DNA of 64,000 nt from Bacillus sp. SD088 (GTDB taxonomy: Bacteria > Bacillota > Bacilli > Bacillales > Bacillaceae_C). The stretch lies in assembly GCF_017355205.1 (NCBI RefSeq), contig NZ_JADIJK010000019.1, positions 1 through 64,000 on the forward strand, written 5' to 3'. This document shows, in pieces, positions 8,468 to 17,211 of the stretch. Below the pieces are notes generated by a model. The model was not told the DNA's origin. It worked only from the letters and a program-made list of their open reading frames with translations, and ran no database searches. A program made the position numbers and the translations under genes. Position 1 is the first letter of the stretch. Each line of letters opens with the position of its first letter.

Positions 8468-10030
8468 ATGATCCAAAAATACAAATTATCGATGACGGCA
8501 ATTTTAAAAAAGTTATATAACTCCAAAAAACAACTAGCCTATACCATACATAAGCAGTCAACAAATAGGCAGAGAGATTATTTCGTTACGGTTATTACTC
8601 CCGTTTATAATGGGGAGAAGTTTTTAAAAAAGTCGATTGAATCTGTTATGAAGCAAACGCTTGACTTTAAAAATATCGAGTACATACTCATTGATGATTG
8701 TTCGACAGATCGTTCAAAGGAAATTTTATTAGATTTTGTAAAAAGGCATGAGAATATTACGGTAGTTTCGTTAGATTGTCAGTCTGGTTCACCTGGTCGT
8801 CCACGTAATATTGGGATGGAATTAGCCAGTGCACCCTATATCACGTTTCTAGATGCGGACGATTGGCTTGATCCAAATGGCTTGCAAGTGCTTTATGAGA
8901 TTTTAGAAGAAACAGGCGATCCATATGTTGTAGGAAGAACCATCAAAGTAGACAATGGAGGAACGAAAATAGTTGGTGAACACCAATGTTGTAAAGAAAG
9001 GAGAAGTGTTTCTCCATTTTCCATCCCGCATATTTTTCACCATCTGGGTCCGACTGCAAGAATGATGCGAGCGAGTTTGCTTAAAGAGCGACAGATACAG
9101 TTTCCTGAGATGAAATTCGCGGAAGATAAACAATTTTTTATTGATGTCCTAACAAGTTGTAAAACCATCTCCACGACGACAAAGCCGATTTATTATGCCA
9201 ATCGCCTGGATGAAACGAAAAAAACCCGCTTAACGAATCAAACCAATATTTTACAAAAAACAAATTATAATGTACAAATCGTCCATTACATTTTAAACCG
9301 GAAATTTGATCTTGAGATTGAGAAAATGATTGTGAATCGAATGTATGAATTTGATTTAATGAGGCGACTTTTTACGACACAACATTTTCAAAACACAAAA
9401 TTTAAACGGCTGTATTTTTTTAAGTTCAAGCAAATTTTGAAGACAACCAGAAAATTAACCTATGATTTTTCGGAGAATTTTTTTGAACCCATTCACAAAG
9501 TGATATATGAATTGATACGTGAGGGCAAGTTTAGTACAGTAATAAAACTGTTGGAGTGGGATAGATCCATCAAGGTAAAAGAAGTGGTGATAAAAAATCG
9601 GAAGGCTTATTTTGTGATTCCTTTTCTTGAGGAAAAATATAAATACATTCCTTTACCCATATACATCACCTTTAAAGAACATTATTGTCAAGAGAACCAA
9701 TACATTCTTCATTTTCATGTGTATGGTGATGACATCCATTCTATAACAGATGTATTGATTCGGGATGGGAAAAATGCCCATAATGACTTTGTGTTACCAG
9801 TGAAAATAAATGAAAATGGCGAAGGAACGATCGAGATCCAATTAGACTCATTAAAAGATTTACCACCTGCCTACTACTCCATTTTCGTAAGATATAACGA
9901 TTATATGAAAATAAATATACGGCAACGAATTAAAGATGAAATAAAACATCGTTACCAAAAACGAGAATTCACTTTTTGTCATACACCCTTTTCTAATGTG
10001 GCTCTTAAAATAAACGCAAATGTTAAGTAG
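8468..10030 (+). CDS. Family 2 glycosyltransferase
   Basis: A 520-residue protein. Residues about 40-150 form a GT-A domain: FVTVITPVYNGEKFLKKSIE, IDDCSTDRS as nucleotide-binding loop, GSPGRPRNIGME, and FLDADDWLDP holding the DxD metal-binding motif. The C-terminal 250 residues form a beta-rich region like that in polymer-modifying glycosyltransferases of wall teichoic acid type. It probably transfers a sugar from a nucleotide donor to a cell-surface polymer; donor and acceptor are unknown. No membrane segment. It stands alone, and the ribosome binding site is poor. Confidence 0.8.
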   Translation: MIQKYKLSMTAILKKLYNSKKQLAYTIHKQSTNRQRDYFVTVITPVYNGEKFLKKSIESVMKQTLDFKNIEYILIDDCSTDRSKEILLDFVKRHENITVVSLDCQSGSPGRPRNIGMELASAPYITFLDADDWLDPNGLQVLYEILEETGDPYVVGRTIKVDNGGTKIVGEHQCCKERRSVSPFSIPHIFHHLGPTARMMRASLLKERQIQFPEMKFAEDKQFFIDVLTSCKTISTTTKPIYYANRLDETKKTRLTNQTNILQKTNYNVQIVHYILNRKFDLEIEKMIVNRMYEFDLMRRLFTTQHFQNTKFKRLYFFKFKQILKTTRKLTYDFSENFFEPIHKVIYELIREGKFSTVIKLLEWDRSIKVKEVVIKNRKAYFVIPFLEEKYKYIPLPIYITFKEHYCQENQYILHFHVYGDDIHSITDVLIRDGKNAHNDFVLPVKINENGEGTIEIQLDSLKDLPPAYYSIFVRYNDYMKINIRQRIKDEIKHRYQKREFTFCHTPFSNVALKINANVK

Positions 10031-10067
10031 CAGGTATGATCTGATTAAAAAGTGAAAGGAGGTGCTT

Positions 10068-10163
10068 ATGAAAATTTATAGTAAGAAGGAGAAGGAAACA
10101 ATCATGTCTCATCATCAAGAAAAGGACGTGAAGGTTTGGGCGCGGCTGATCCAATATTTCTAA
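10068..10163 (+). CDS. Possible small protein (31 aa) with strong RBS
   Basis: AAAGGAGGTG is placed ideally before ATG 10068. The frame encodes a charged 31-residue peptide starting MKIYSKKEKETIMSHHQEKD and ends at TAA 10161. Its 3' half overlaps the end of the convergent DUF2243 gene. It could be a real small gene, or the 5' stub of a longer one cut off here. No family was recognised. Confidence 0.35.
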   Translation: MKIYSKKEKETIMSHHQEKDVKVWARLIQYF

Positions 10164-10563
10164 AAAACAATCCAATGATAATGATTATAATCCCAGCAAC
10201 ATCGAATAGAATGTCGTATAAAAATTGGTTTGGACCAGGTTTTACATGATGAATTTGTAATATGTGGTGATTTAAAATACCTTCAATTAAATTAAAAAAT
10301 CCAGCTCCAAGAAATATGCCACTTAAAAAGGTGAACTTATTATTTTTTGAATCTGATGGATCGCTTTTCCATAATATAATCGCACCTATAAAAATAACAA
10401 TTGTAACAAACAAATGAAACAATCCATCACTAACTATTTGATTGAAACGGTCAGTGTGCATGTAAATACTGTGCCATTGTAATATTTGATGAAAAAGAAT
10501 GCCATCCATCATTCCAATTGTTCCGATTCCTAATAATAATGACCCTACAAAGGTTGATCTCAT
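10102..10563 (-). CDS. DUF2243 membrane protein
   Basis: A 153-residue integral membrane protein with four hydrophobic helices. The conserved histidine-containing segments GIGTIGMMDGILFHQILQWH and FFNLIEGILNHHILQIHHV are diagnostic of DUF2243. These paired GxxDGILxHxILxWH motifs resemble metal- or haem-coordinating histidines, but no function is proven. The C-terminal tail is short and hydrophilic. GGAGG precedes the start. It is not in an operon. Confidence 0.75.
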   Translation of the reverse strand: MRSTFVGSLLLGIGTIGMMDGILFHQILQWHSIYMHTDRFNQIVSDGLFHLFVTIVIFIGAIILWKSDPSDSKNNKFTFLSGIFLGAGFFNLIEGILNHHILQIHHVKPGPNQFLYDILFDVAGIIIIIIGLFFRNIGSAAPKPSRPFLDDET

Positions 10564-10701
10564 AACAAGGCCTCCTAGAATATTGACTATTTTATATGAT
10601 TTCCGTATGTCAAAAGATTATTCGTCGATTACATGCATGTACCCGCTTGAACTGCTCCAACTGATAGCTTTAGGTAGGGGAAGGGTGTATTGCTATAACT
10701 T

Positions 10702-11209
10702 TTAAACATTTTTGATAGTTCCTATCAAGGTAAGAACCGAGCCAACAGCCTGGATCCATCCGCCAGCTGCATTAATAAGTTCACCATCAGATTTTTTGAG
10801 GTTCTTTATTCCACCAATACCCTGCATGGAATTACCAATGACCTGCAGCAAGTTTCCATAGATATCATAAAAAGCATCTTCGGTAAGTTCCTCATTCAGT
10901 GCATCTGCGAAGGAAAGGCTTCCACCTGCTGCTTGGATGAGGTTTCCTTTAATATTCAGCTCTGTTTCCACTTTTTCACTAACATCTGCCAAAAATCCCA
11001 CGACAACTACCAGATTTCCTACCGCTTGAATCTTATTACCAAATTTGTCTAGGGAAACTTCTTCTTCACTGTCCGCAACCAAAGCGTTTCCTGTTGCCTG
11101 TAAGACATTTCCCCATAGATCAAGATAGGAGGAGAATGCTTCATTTCTTACTACTGATGGGGAGTAATTCACTAGAGGCATTTGAAGTGAAAACGTTGAT
11201 TTGACGTCA
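10702..11209 (-). pseudogene. DUF6944-like repetitive protein, 3' part of a gene split by the ICE
   Basis: The longest ATG-started frame begins at 11181 and encodes 159 residues, but the frame stays open upstream to the ICE junction (residues DVKSTFSLQMP). It contains five copies of a motif close to GNxIQAxGN: GNVLQATGN, GNKIQAVGN, GNLIQAAGG, GNLLQVIGN and GGWIQAVGS. The missing N-terminus, with another copy (GSWIQAIG) and a ribosome binding site, lies at 55.13-55.23 kb. This half has no ribosome binding site of its own. Function of the family is unknown. Confidence 0.7.
11190..11209 (+). other. attL: left junction of the ICE
   Basis: AAAACGTTGATTTGACGTCA at this junction shares AAACGTTGATTTG and TTTGACGTCA with the right junction at 55.10-55.13 kb. 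Joining the flanks through TTTGACGTCA restores one continuous DUF6944-like reading frame, so this is taken as the recombination core. Confidence 0.65.
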
Positions 11210-11256
11210 TTTTAGGGAAACATAAAATGGGTGAAATGATTAAAAATCAATAGGTT

Positions 11257-11456
11257 CCCCGCCAAAATCCCGCCAAAGGGATTGGAGGGGAAGAGGGATA
11301 TTGTGTAAAAAGCAATATCTCTTTTTTTATTTCTTTTTAATTTTGAATTCGCTGGTAAGCAGTTTTTAGTATATTGGTTACTAGAAAGTGAGGTAAAGCA
11401 TTAATAAATATATTAACATGCTTATGAAACCTTCGAAGACTTTTCTCCGCCAAAAG
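11257..11456 (+). repeat. Probable integrase arm-binding sites, left end
   Basis: Three direct copies of CCGCCAAAA/G are present: 11259-11267, 11270-11278 and 11448-11456. The same sequence occurs twice at the right end. Tn916 Int binds short direct repeats (DR-2) inside the element ends with its N-terminal domain; these copies are good candidates for that role here. Confidence 0.5.
11288..11325 (+). terminator. Hairpin with T-tract near the ICE left end
   Basis: GATATTG pairs with CAATATC and is followed by a long T run. It may insulate the defence genes from transcription entering from the chromosome. The remaining bases up to 11847 show no gene. Confidence 0.6.
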
Positions 11457-11847
11457 GATGCTTGATTAAATGGTTGGAGTAACGAGAAGAGGAAAAATAA
11501 TATTATTCATGGGAGTAGCTTCATAACGAGATAGGCAAAGTAGGGAGCAAGAAAGTAAATTATTCCCACTCGATACTTCGCCAATACAATATAGTGCAAT
11601 ATCGTTGATATAAAGGGATTTCAGGATATATGAAAAACTATAAAAACATGAAAATTGATATAAGGTGTGCCACGACTGTGCCACTGATTTTAATAAATCA
11701 GAAAGCTGGAATAAGAAATCATTTCGGCTTTTTTACTTGAATGAATTTCCTAATTACCCTTTTTAAACTTAAAATGATTAATTGGTATTTATTTTATTTC
11801 AATACATGAGATAATAACAATATCAATATTTTGGAATGGGGGCTATT

Positions 11848-13395
11848 ATGAAGATAGATAAAATTAGAATAAAGGGCTTTAAAAAGTTTAAAGAAATAGA
11901 TATTGATTTCAATGACCATTTATCAGTCTTAGTTGGAGAGAATGAAGTTGGAAAATCAACTATTCTTCGTGCAATTGACATTGTATTAAACCAAACTAAC
12001 TTCCTTTATGCAGATAATTCTGCACATAAATTCATTAACTTACAATTGACAGAAGATTTTTATACTCATAAAACAATACAAACTCTTCCTAGAATAGACA
12101 TAGAATTATTTCTTGACCTAGAAGGTTCTTTAAAATCTCTCGATTTTTCAGGCCTTCATTATAATAATCATGATGGTACTCATCAAACAGGTATTAAATT
12201 TGTCTATGAATTTGATAGGGATTTTGCTAGTGAGGTAAATTTAGAGGAAATTGCCGATAATAGAATTGTTCCAACCGAATACTATAAAGCAACGTGGAAT
12301 ACTTTTCAGGGGAGAAATTACAAAAGGCGTATGTCTCCTATTAAAATGATATATTTAGATAACTCTACAATAAAACATGATATTTTCGGTAATTACGCTA
12401 GACAGATCTACAATGCTAACATTGAAGAGAAAGATCATAGAAGTATATCATCTAATTTTAAGCAAATCTTGTCTAAGTTTCGTGAAGAATTTGATCATTT
12501 ATTAACACTTCAAGAAAATCAAAAATTTGGATTAGATTCCTCTAAGACTGACATTTTGAAATTACTAGATATTTATGAATCGGATATATCTATTCAGGAT
12601 ATGGGTAAAGGAAAAGAAAACGTTGTTCGAACTGAAATGGCGCTGAACAAAGATGTTTTTGACCTAGTGCTAATAGATGAACCAGAAAGTCATTTGAGCT
12701 ACACTAGAACTCGCCGCTTAATTGATGCAATTAAAAACATTAGTCAAGGACAGGTAGTGATTGCATCTCATAGTTCTTTAATTGTAAATAGACTTAATTT
12801 GAAAAACACAATTATCTTATCAAATGAAAATTCTCGTTCTTTAACCCGTCTTCAACCAGAGACAGCCAGATATTTTGAGAAAGTTGATAATTTAGATATT
12901 CTACGTTTTGTCTTAGCTGAGAAAGTTATTTTGGTTGAAGGTGCCGCAGAATATATTATCTTGCCCAAACTCTTCAATATTATTCAAGAATCTGAAATGG
13001 ATAACAATGGTGTAGATATTATTTCTATGGGCAGTATTTCATTTGAGAAATATCGTGAACTATCTAAAATACTTGATAAAAAAGTCGCAGTCATTACAGA
13101 CAATGACAAAAAAGATATTAAGTATGAATCAGATGATAAATTTAATATATACGTTGATGACTCGACCGAAAATTGGACATTAGAAGTATCATTTTACAAT
13201 AGTAATAAGGACTTTTTTGATAATCTTTATTCTAATAGAAAAACGGAAGCTAGCTATAACAAAGTACCAATGCCAAAAGCACAAGCTCACATGCTAAAAA
13301 ATAAGACAGAAAATGCACTGGAAATTGAAAATGCCCTAACTGATCTTAACATCCCTAACTATCTAAGTAAGGCTATAAGATGGATAAGCGAATAG
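11848..13395 (+). CDS. OLD-family ATPase/TOPRIM nuclease (GajA-like)
   Basis: A 515-residue protein. The N-terminal ABC-type ATPase has Walker A GENEVGKST near residue 35, a DMGKGKENV signature-like loop, Walker B LVLIDEPESHLS and the H-loop VVIASHSS. The C-terminal TOPRIM domain has VILVEGAAEYIILPKL, then VAVITDNDKKD, the metal-binding acids of OLD nucleases. This architecture is that of GajA of the Gabija anti-phage system, though about 60 residues shorter than the B. cereus protein. The start is set at ATG 11848, after a G-run, rather than ATG 11836. It overlaps the helicase gene by 16 bases, as Gabija genes commonly sit side by side. Confidence 0.8.
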   Translation: MKIDKIRIKGFKKFKEIDIDFNDHLSVLVGENEVGKSTILRAIDIVLNQTNFLYADNSAHKFINLQLTEDFYTHKTIQTLPRIDIELFLDLEGSLKSLDFSGLHYNNHDGTHQTGIKFVYEFDRDFASEVNLEEIADNRIVPTEYYKATWNTFQGRNYKRRMSPIKMIYLDNSTIKHDIFGNYARQIYNANIEEKDHRSISSNFKQILSKFREEFDHLLTLQENQKFGLDSSKTDILKLLDIYESDISIQDMGKGKENVVRTEMALNKDVFDLVLIDEPESHLSYTRTRRLIDAIKNISQGQVVIASHSSLIVNRLNLKNTIILSNENSRSLTRLQPETARYFEKVDNLDILRFVLAEKVILVEGAAEYIILPKLFNIIQESEMDNNGVDIISMGSISFEKYRELSKILDKKVAVITDNDKKDIKYESDDKFNIYVDDSTENWTLEVSFYNSNKDFFDNLYSNRKTEASYNKVPMPKAQAHMLKNKTENALEIENALTDLNIPNYLSKAIRWISE

Positions 13396-14465
13396 TTATT
13401 GCTGCTGCCGGTGCTGGGAAAACGTATTTTATAGCGAATAATTTTGAAAAAGACGAAAGAGTTATTTTGATTTCCTTTACTAATTCTAATGTCGATAACA
13501 TTCGTCAAGAAGTCCAAAAACGATTCAATGATAGAGTTCCTAACAATGTTCAGATTATGACTTTTGATTCTTTCGCCTACAATAATCTGGTAAAGCCAAT
13601 AGAACCTTTAATTTCTTGCAAAAGAAGTACAGGGATTGATGTGAATACTAACCCTGTAGAAGATACACGAAATCCTCATTACGTAAAGGTAGATGATATT
13701 ACACATTTCATGAATGCTCGTAATGAATATTACGTAAATAGAGTCGGAAAGCTATTTTTGAGGTGTAATACAGACATTCAAAGGTTAGTAATCGACAGAT
13801 TAGAAAAATATTGTGATGCAATCTATTTTGATGAATTTCAAGATTATAATGGATTTGACTTTAAAGTCTTAAAATATCTTTTAGAAAAATCAAAGTTAAG
13901 AGTAATAGCTGTAGGAGATATTCATCAAAGTTGTTTGACACCTTTAAGAAGTTCAGGAAACCCAGTAGCTAAGTTACCTTTTTATAAATTAAATGGTGTG
14001 GACGATCTTAAAAAGAAAGTACCTAAAAAAGTGATTTTTGATGAAATAACCCTAAAAAAAAGCAGACGAGTACCTAAACCAGTATGTGATATGATTCAAG
14101 ATAAATTAGCAATAAGTATACAATCACAGTCCAAAGAAAAAGCATCTATAATATATTTAACTAGCGTTGAAGACATTCATAAAATAATTTTAGATCCTAA
14201 TATCCCAAAACTAGTATGGGATAAGCGCAGTAATCATCCTAAAGGGAAAAACTATGTAAACTGGTCATATTCTAAAGGAGACACATACTCTCAATCTTGT
14301 ATTATCTTAACTGGTCCAACGAATAATCCTGACAATTGGATAAATATTTCTGCACCAAAGACTAAAAATAGTTTATATGTTGCTTTAACACGTTCAAAGG
14401 GGGATATTTATTTAATTACAAGCAAGGACTATAACAAATGGCGTAAATATGTTGACAAAACCTAG
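13380..14465 (+). CDS. Compact UvrD/Rep-like helicase (GajB-like)
   Basis: A 361-residue superfamily 1 helicase. Motif I is AAAGAGKTYFI, Ia ISFTNSNVDNI, II YFDEFQDYNGFD, III VIAVGDIHQS, IV-like KSRRVPKPVCD, V KGDTYSQSCIILTGPT and VI LYVALTRSKGDIYLI. All ATPase motifs are present, but the protein is much shorter than GajB (about 494 residues) or UvrD (about 700), so the 1B/2B accessory domains must be small or missing. Translation is probably coupled to the nuclease gene through the overlap. In Gabija the helicase is thought to work with GajA in responding to phage replication; here that role is inferred. Confidence 0.75.
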   Translation: MDKRIVIAAAGAGKTYFIANNFEKDERVILISFTNSNVDNIRQEVQKRFNDRVPNNVQIMTFDSFAYNNLVKPIEPLISCKRSTGIDVNTNPVEDTRNPHYVKVDDITHFMNARNEYYVNRVGKLFLRCNTDIQRLVIDRLEKYCDAIYFDEFQDYNGFDFKVLKYLLEKSKLRVIAVGDIHQSCLTPLRSSGNPVAKLPFYKLNGVDDLKKKVPKKVIFDEITLKKSRRVPKPVCDMIQDKLAISIQSQSKEKASIIYLTSVEDIHKIILDPNIPKLVWDKRSNHPKGKNYVNWSYSKGDTYSQSCIILTGPTNNPDNWINISAPKTKNSLYVALTRSKGDIYLITSKDYNKWRKYVDKT

Positions 14466-14530
14466 TTTTATTCCTGTTAAATATAATTATAGAAATAATA
14501 CAAATGAAAAATCAAGGAGGATTATTACTT

Positions 14531-14839
14531 ATGGAATTTCTTTTTAACAGTAAGGGAAAGCATATTGCTAATTATGTAAATGGACAGTTGCATTCACCAA
14601 GAGGAAAGAATATTGGCCACTATATCCAAGAAGATAAAATCTTTATTGATATGAGTGGAAAGTATTTAGGTGAAATTGTTTATAACGATAGATTGATGTA
14701 TCAACGTAATTCTCCATATAAAAATATAAATTACGGGATTTACGGTAACTATGGAAATGTTGGGAATTACGGTAATCCAGGAAACCGAGGCTCGATAGGA
14801 AATGTTTCTGGTTATGATGATATAAATATTGTTGATTAA
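14531..14839 (+). CDS. 4-fold beta-flower protein
   Basis: A 102-residue protein of short repeated beta strands: FLFNSKGKHIANYVNGQLH, GKNIGHYIQEDKIFIDM, GKYLGEIVYNDRLMY, then a Gly/Tyr/Asn-rich tail (NYGNVGNYGNPGNRGSIGN). The family name describes its fold; function is unknown. AAGGAGG ten bases before ATG 14531 decides the start over the ATG at 14504, which precedes the Shine-Dalgarno. It lies 65 bases after the helicase on the same strand and before a terminator, so it is probably the third gene of the defence operon. Confidence 0.65.
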   Translation: MEFLFNSKGKHIANYVNGQLHSPRGKNIGHYIQEDKIFIDMSGKYLGEIVYNDRLMYQRNSPYKNINYGIYGNYGNVGNYGNPGNRGSIGNVSGYDDINIVD

Positions 14840-14884
14840 AATTAATATTCTTAATATCTATACAAAGCAAAATCCAAAGACACT

Positions 14885-14914
14885 AGACACTTCATTTTGA
14901 AGTGTCTTTTTTTA
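14885..14914 (+). terminator. Terminator of the Gabija-like operon
   Basis: AGACACTTC pairs with GAAGTGTCT, followed by TTTTTT. Confidence 0.85.
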
Positions 14915-15042
14915 TTATAAAGAAAGTGTAAAAATCAGATTATCCGTATAAACACTAGATTTACAAATACTTTTCAAGGATAAAACAATCCTTTTTACCA
15001 TTAAATTACTACTTTTGGATGAGTCTTGATACGACGAAATAT

Positions 15043-15049
15043 CTTAGGA
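15043..15049 (+). repeat. Target-site duplication, left copy
   Basis: CTTAGGA directly before the first base (TGATTA) of the cassette; an identical copy follows the right end. Confidence 0.7.
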
Positions 15050-15150
15050 TGATTACAGCCACTGAAATGTACCACCTCTGACATAGTTTTTACCACTGAA
15101 TGACATGAAATGCACCGGTAAATGACAGGTGATTACCACCTCATATTTTC
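15050..15150 (+). repeat. Cassette inverted repeat, left end
   Basis: TGATTACAGCCACTGAAATG, then TACCACCTCTGACAT, TTTTTACCACTGA, and a last GATTACCACCTCATATTTTC. It aligns with the reverse complement of 18436-18526. The repeated TACCAC words are probable transposase-binding sites. Confidence 0.7.
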
Positions 15151-15347
15151 TAAATGATTAAAAGTAAAAATGCCATACGCATATTCAGTTATGTTATACT
15201 TGTTGTACTATTTTGATTGGTTTTAATAAGAACCGTATTCAACAATCGGGCCATTTAGTTGAATAATACTTCCTAATAAAACAGGATACTCATGTTAATT
15301 TTGACAGAGAGGTAAATAGCTAAATGTTGCACTAAGTACGGGCAAAA

Positions 15348-15386
15348 GAGATAAGACAACTATCATTTCAATAGTTGTCTTATCTC
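15348..15386. terminator. Terminator of the SDR gene
   Basis: A perfect 16-base stem, GAGATAAGACAACTAT with ATAGTTGTCTTATCTC, lies just after the SDR stop codon (minus strand). T-rich sequence on both sides allows bidirectional action. The bases between the left inverted repeat and this hairpin show no gene. Confidence 0.85.
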
Positions 15387-15393
15387 CTTTATA

Positions 15394-16080
15394 TTAATTT
15401 CCGCCAAGAAGTATAGTTGGATCGAGTCCTGGAGGGAATACTTCTTCAAAATGGTCATTATTCTCATATAAGTTATACCAAGCTTCAGCAATAAGATCTG
15501 GGTCTCCTTCTGTTCCATGTTGTATCATGGCTCCGATTGAAAGATGTCCGATAAACACCCCTTTTTCTTTCAACTCATTGTGCAGGTTTAAGGCATAATT
15601 ACGCATACCAGCCCCAACGATTCCGGCATTTCCCGCATATGGTAAAGGGAAAATAGTAGATACACCTGTTGTAAATAATATGGCACCAGAACCGTTACTT
15701 ATCATATCTGGTAGCACCTCATTCACGGAAAGAATGCCAGCCAACAAATAGCTGTTCATAATATCTACTACACTTTGCGGCTTCGTTTCAAGCACAGAAG
15801 TGAATATATCCTCCTTAGCATAGGGGCTAAATTCTAGTACATCAATCGAACCGAATGCTTTTTTAGCTGATTGAATAGCTTGTTTTAAGGCAGCTAAGTT
15901 CGTAACATCGGCTACAAAAGATTGTGTTTCAATATTTAGTTCCTTGAGTTCACGTTCGATAATTGCTAATTTCTCAGGATTCCTTGCAATGGTCGCTACC
16001 CTAAAACCCTTCTCTCCGAATTTTTTTGCTATAGACAATCCTAATCCAGGGCCTGCACCAACGATAGCAATAGTTTTCAT
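15394..16080 (-). CDS. SDR-family oxidoreductase with altered active site
   Basis: A 228-residue Rossmann-fold protein. The cofactor loop GAGPGLGLSIAKKFG (TGxxxGxG type) and the following IARNPEKL, whose Arg suggests NADP(H), are clear. The region where SDRs carry Tyr-x-x-x-Lys reads TTGVSTIFPLPYAGNAGIVG, so the tyrosine is present but the lysine is not. That makes it a divergent or non-classical member; substrate unknown. It is divergent from the TetR gene across 150 bases containing palindromes, so that regulator very probably controls it. Confidence 0.75.
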   Translation of the reverse strand: MKTIAIVGAGPGLGLSIAKKFGEKGFRVATIARNPEKLAIIERELKELNIETQSFVADVTNLAALKQAIQSAKKAFGSIDVLEFSPYAKEDIFTSVLETKPQSVVDIMNSYLLAGILSVNEVLPDMISNGSGAILFTTGVSTIFPLPYAGNAGIVGAGMRNYALNLHNELKEKGVFIGHLSIGAMIQHGTEGDPDLIAEAWYNLYENNDHFEEVFPPGLDPTILLGGN

Positions 16081-16184
16081 TTATTATAAACTCCAATCTG
16101 TGATATATTAAAACAACATGTGTTGCTTTAATGAAAACTATACAGCCAATACATTTTTACAACAACCAACAATCTACTGCCGAA

Positions 16185-16200
16185 TGTTGCTATAGCAACA
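16185..16200. promoter_or_regulatory. Probable TetR operator
   Basis: A perfect 16-base palindrome TGTTGCTATAGCAACA lies between the divergent SDR and TetR genes. A second near-palindrome CAACATGTGTTG lies at about 16113-16124. Both share the TGTTG half-site, as expected for autoregulation plus control of the SDR gene. Confidence 0.6.
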
Positions 16201-16233
16201 ACATTACGAAATTGTCGGGTGGGAGGTGAGACA

Positions 16234-16812
16234 ATGGCATCGAAAGTAAGGAACCTACGTATTACACAAACAAAACAGTTCTTAATTAATGCTTTTTACA
16301 ATCTAGCTTCTCAAAAGGATTTTGAAAAAATTACAATAGCTAATATAACAAAGGAAGCGCAGGTTAACCGGGCTACATTTTATGCACATTTTAATGATAA
16401 ATACGATTTAATTGACTATATTATGAGGGATTTTGCCTCTGCATCTATCGAAAGTCATACTTTAGATGATATGAAATTCGGTGAGGAGACCATACATCAA
16501 CTCATTTTTGCAGTATACGATTTTTACCAACAACCGAATATTGAATGTCGCAGCAGCTATGGTAAATGGGCTTTACCTCAAATGAAGGAAAAAATACTAA
16601 ATGAATTAAAGTGTTTTTTATCAAAAAGTTTGGATCATAAGTATTCAGATATTGAAAAGGATATGTTCGTGCCAATCTTAGCACAAATCATTCATGAAGG
16701 TGGATTGCAATTGTATCTTGGTAAACATACCTTAAAAAAGGAAGAAGTAGCCAAAAAGATTGCATCATTTGTAGTTGGTGGATCTCAGTCTTTTAAAGGA
16801 GTGTTACGCTAA
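16234..16812 (+). CDS. TetR/AcrR-family regulator
   Basis: A 192-residue regulator. Its N-terminal helix-turn-helix reads FEKITIANITKEAQVNRATFY followed by AHFNDKYDLIDY, the usual TetR signature; the C-terminal half is a helical ligand and dimerisation domain of the TetR_C type. GGGAGGTGA before ATG 16234 supports that start; an ATG five codons upstream overlaps the Shine-Dalgarno. It probably represses the divergent SDR gene and itself through the TGTTG palindromes. The inducer is unknown. Confidence 0.8.
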   Translation: MASKVRNLRITQTKQFLINAFYNLASQKDFEKITIANITKEAQVNRATFYAHFNDKYDLIDYIMRDFASASIESHTLDDMKFGEETIHQLIFAVYDFYQQPNIECRSSYGKWALPQMKEKILNELKCFLSKSLDHKYSDIEKDMFVPILAQIIHEGGLQLYLGKHTLKKEEVAKKIASFVVGGSQSFKGVLR

Positions 16813-17008
16813 CAGGTAACGTTAGTTCAATACCATGACTTTCTAGGTTAGTGTGTCTAGTCAATGACTGCTTTTTTTCGAGTCCATTTAAGTTTTTTTG
16901 CTCGGACGAGAATGTCGTTAGAGCATAGAGAAACGCCAAGTCGAACATGGCCGGGGCGTAGAGTATACATTCGTTAAAATATTGGCGGTTCAGTTTTCCA
17001 ACAAACAG

Positions 17009-17045
17009 GCGCTATCCTTAAATAAGGATAAGCGCTTATTTTTCA
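17009..17045 (+). terminator. Terminator after the TetR gene
   Basis: GCGCTATCCTTA pairs with TAAGGATAAGCGC (one bulged base), followed by TTATTTTT. The rest of 16813-17129 shows no gene. Confidence 0.7.
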
Positions 17046-17129
17046 TTGTAGGACCTGAATAAGAGAGGGCATTATTCTAAGTAAAGCGTGTTATAGGTAA
17101 AATGAACTGGAGAAAGTATATTCACCAAC

Positions 17130-17178
17130 TTGACATTTAACGATATATCGTTTATTCTTAACGTAACGATATATCGTT
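17130..17178 (+). promoter_or_regulatory. PadR promoter with two palindromic operators
   Basis: A TTGACA box (17130-17135) and a TATTCT box (17153-17158) are 17 bases apart. A perfect 14-base palindrome AACGATATATCGTT fills the spacer (17139-17152), and an identical copy follows the -10 box (17165-17178), 26 bases on. A bound repressor would block polymerase, so the PadR gene is probably autoregulated. Confidence 0.8.
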
Positions 17179-17211
17179 AGATTAAAATAAAATTAACAGG
17201 AGGTTTTGAAT

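Noticed and set aside
11466-11684. 72-residue minus-strand frame at the ICE left end
   Set aside because: No ribosome binding site and no protein-like composition; it is probably chance in AT-rich sequence.
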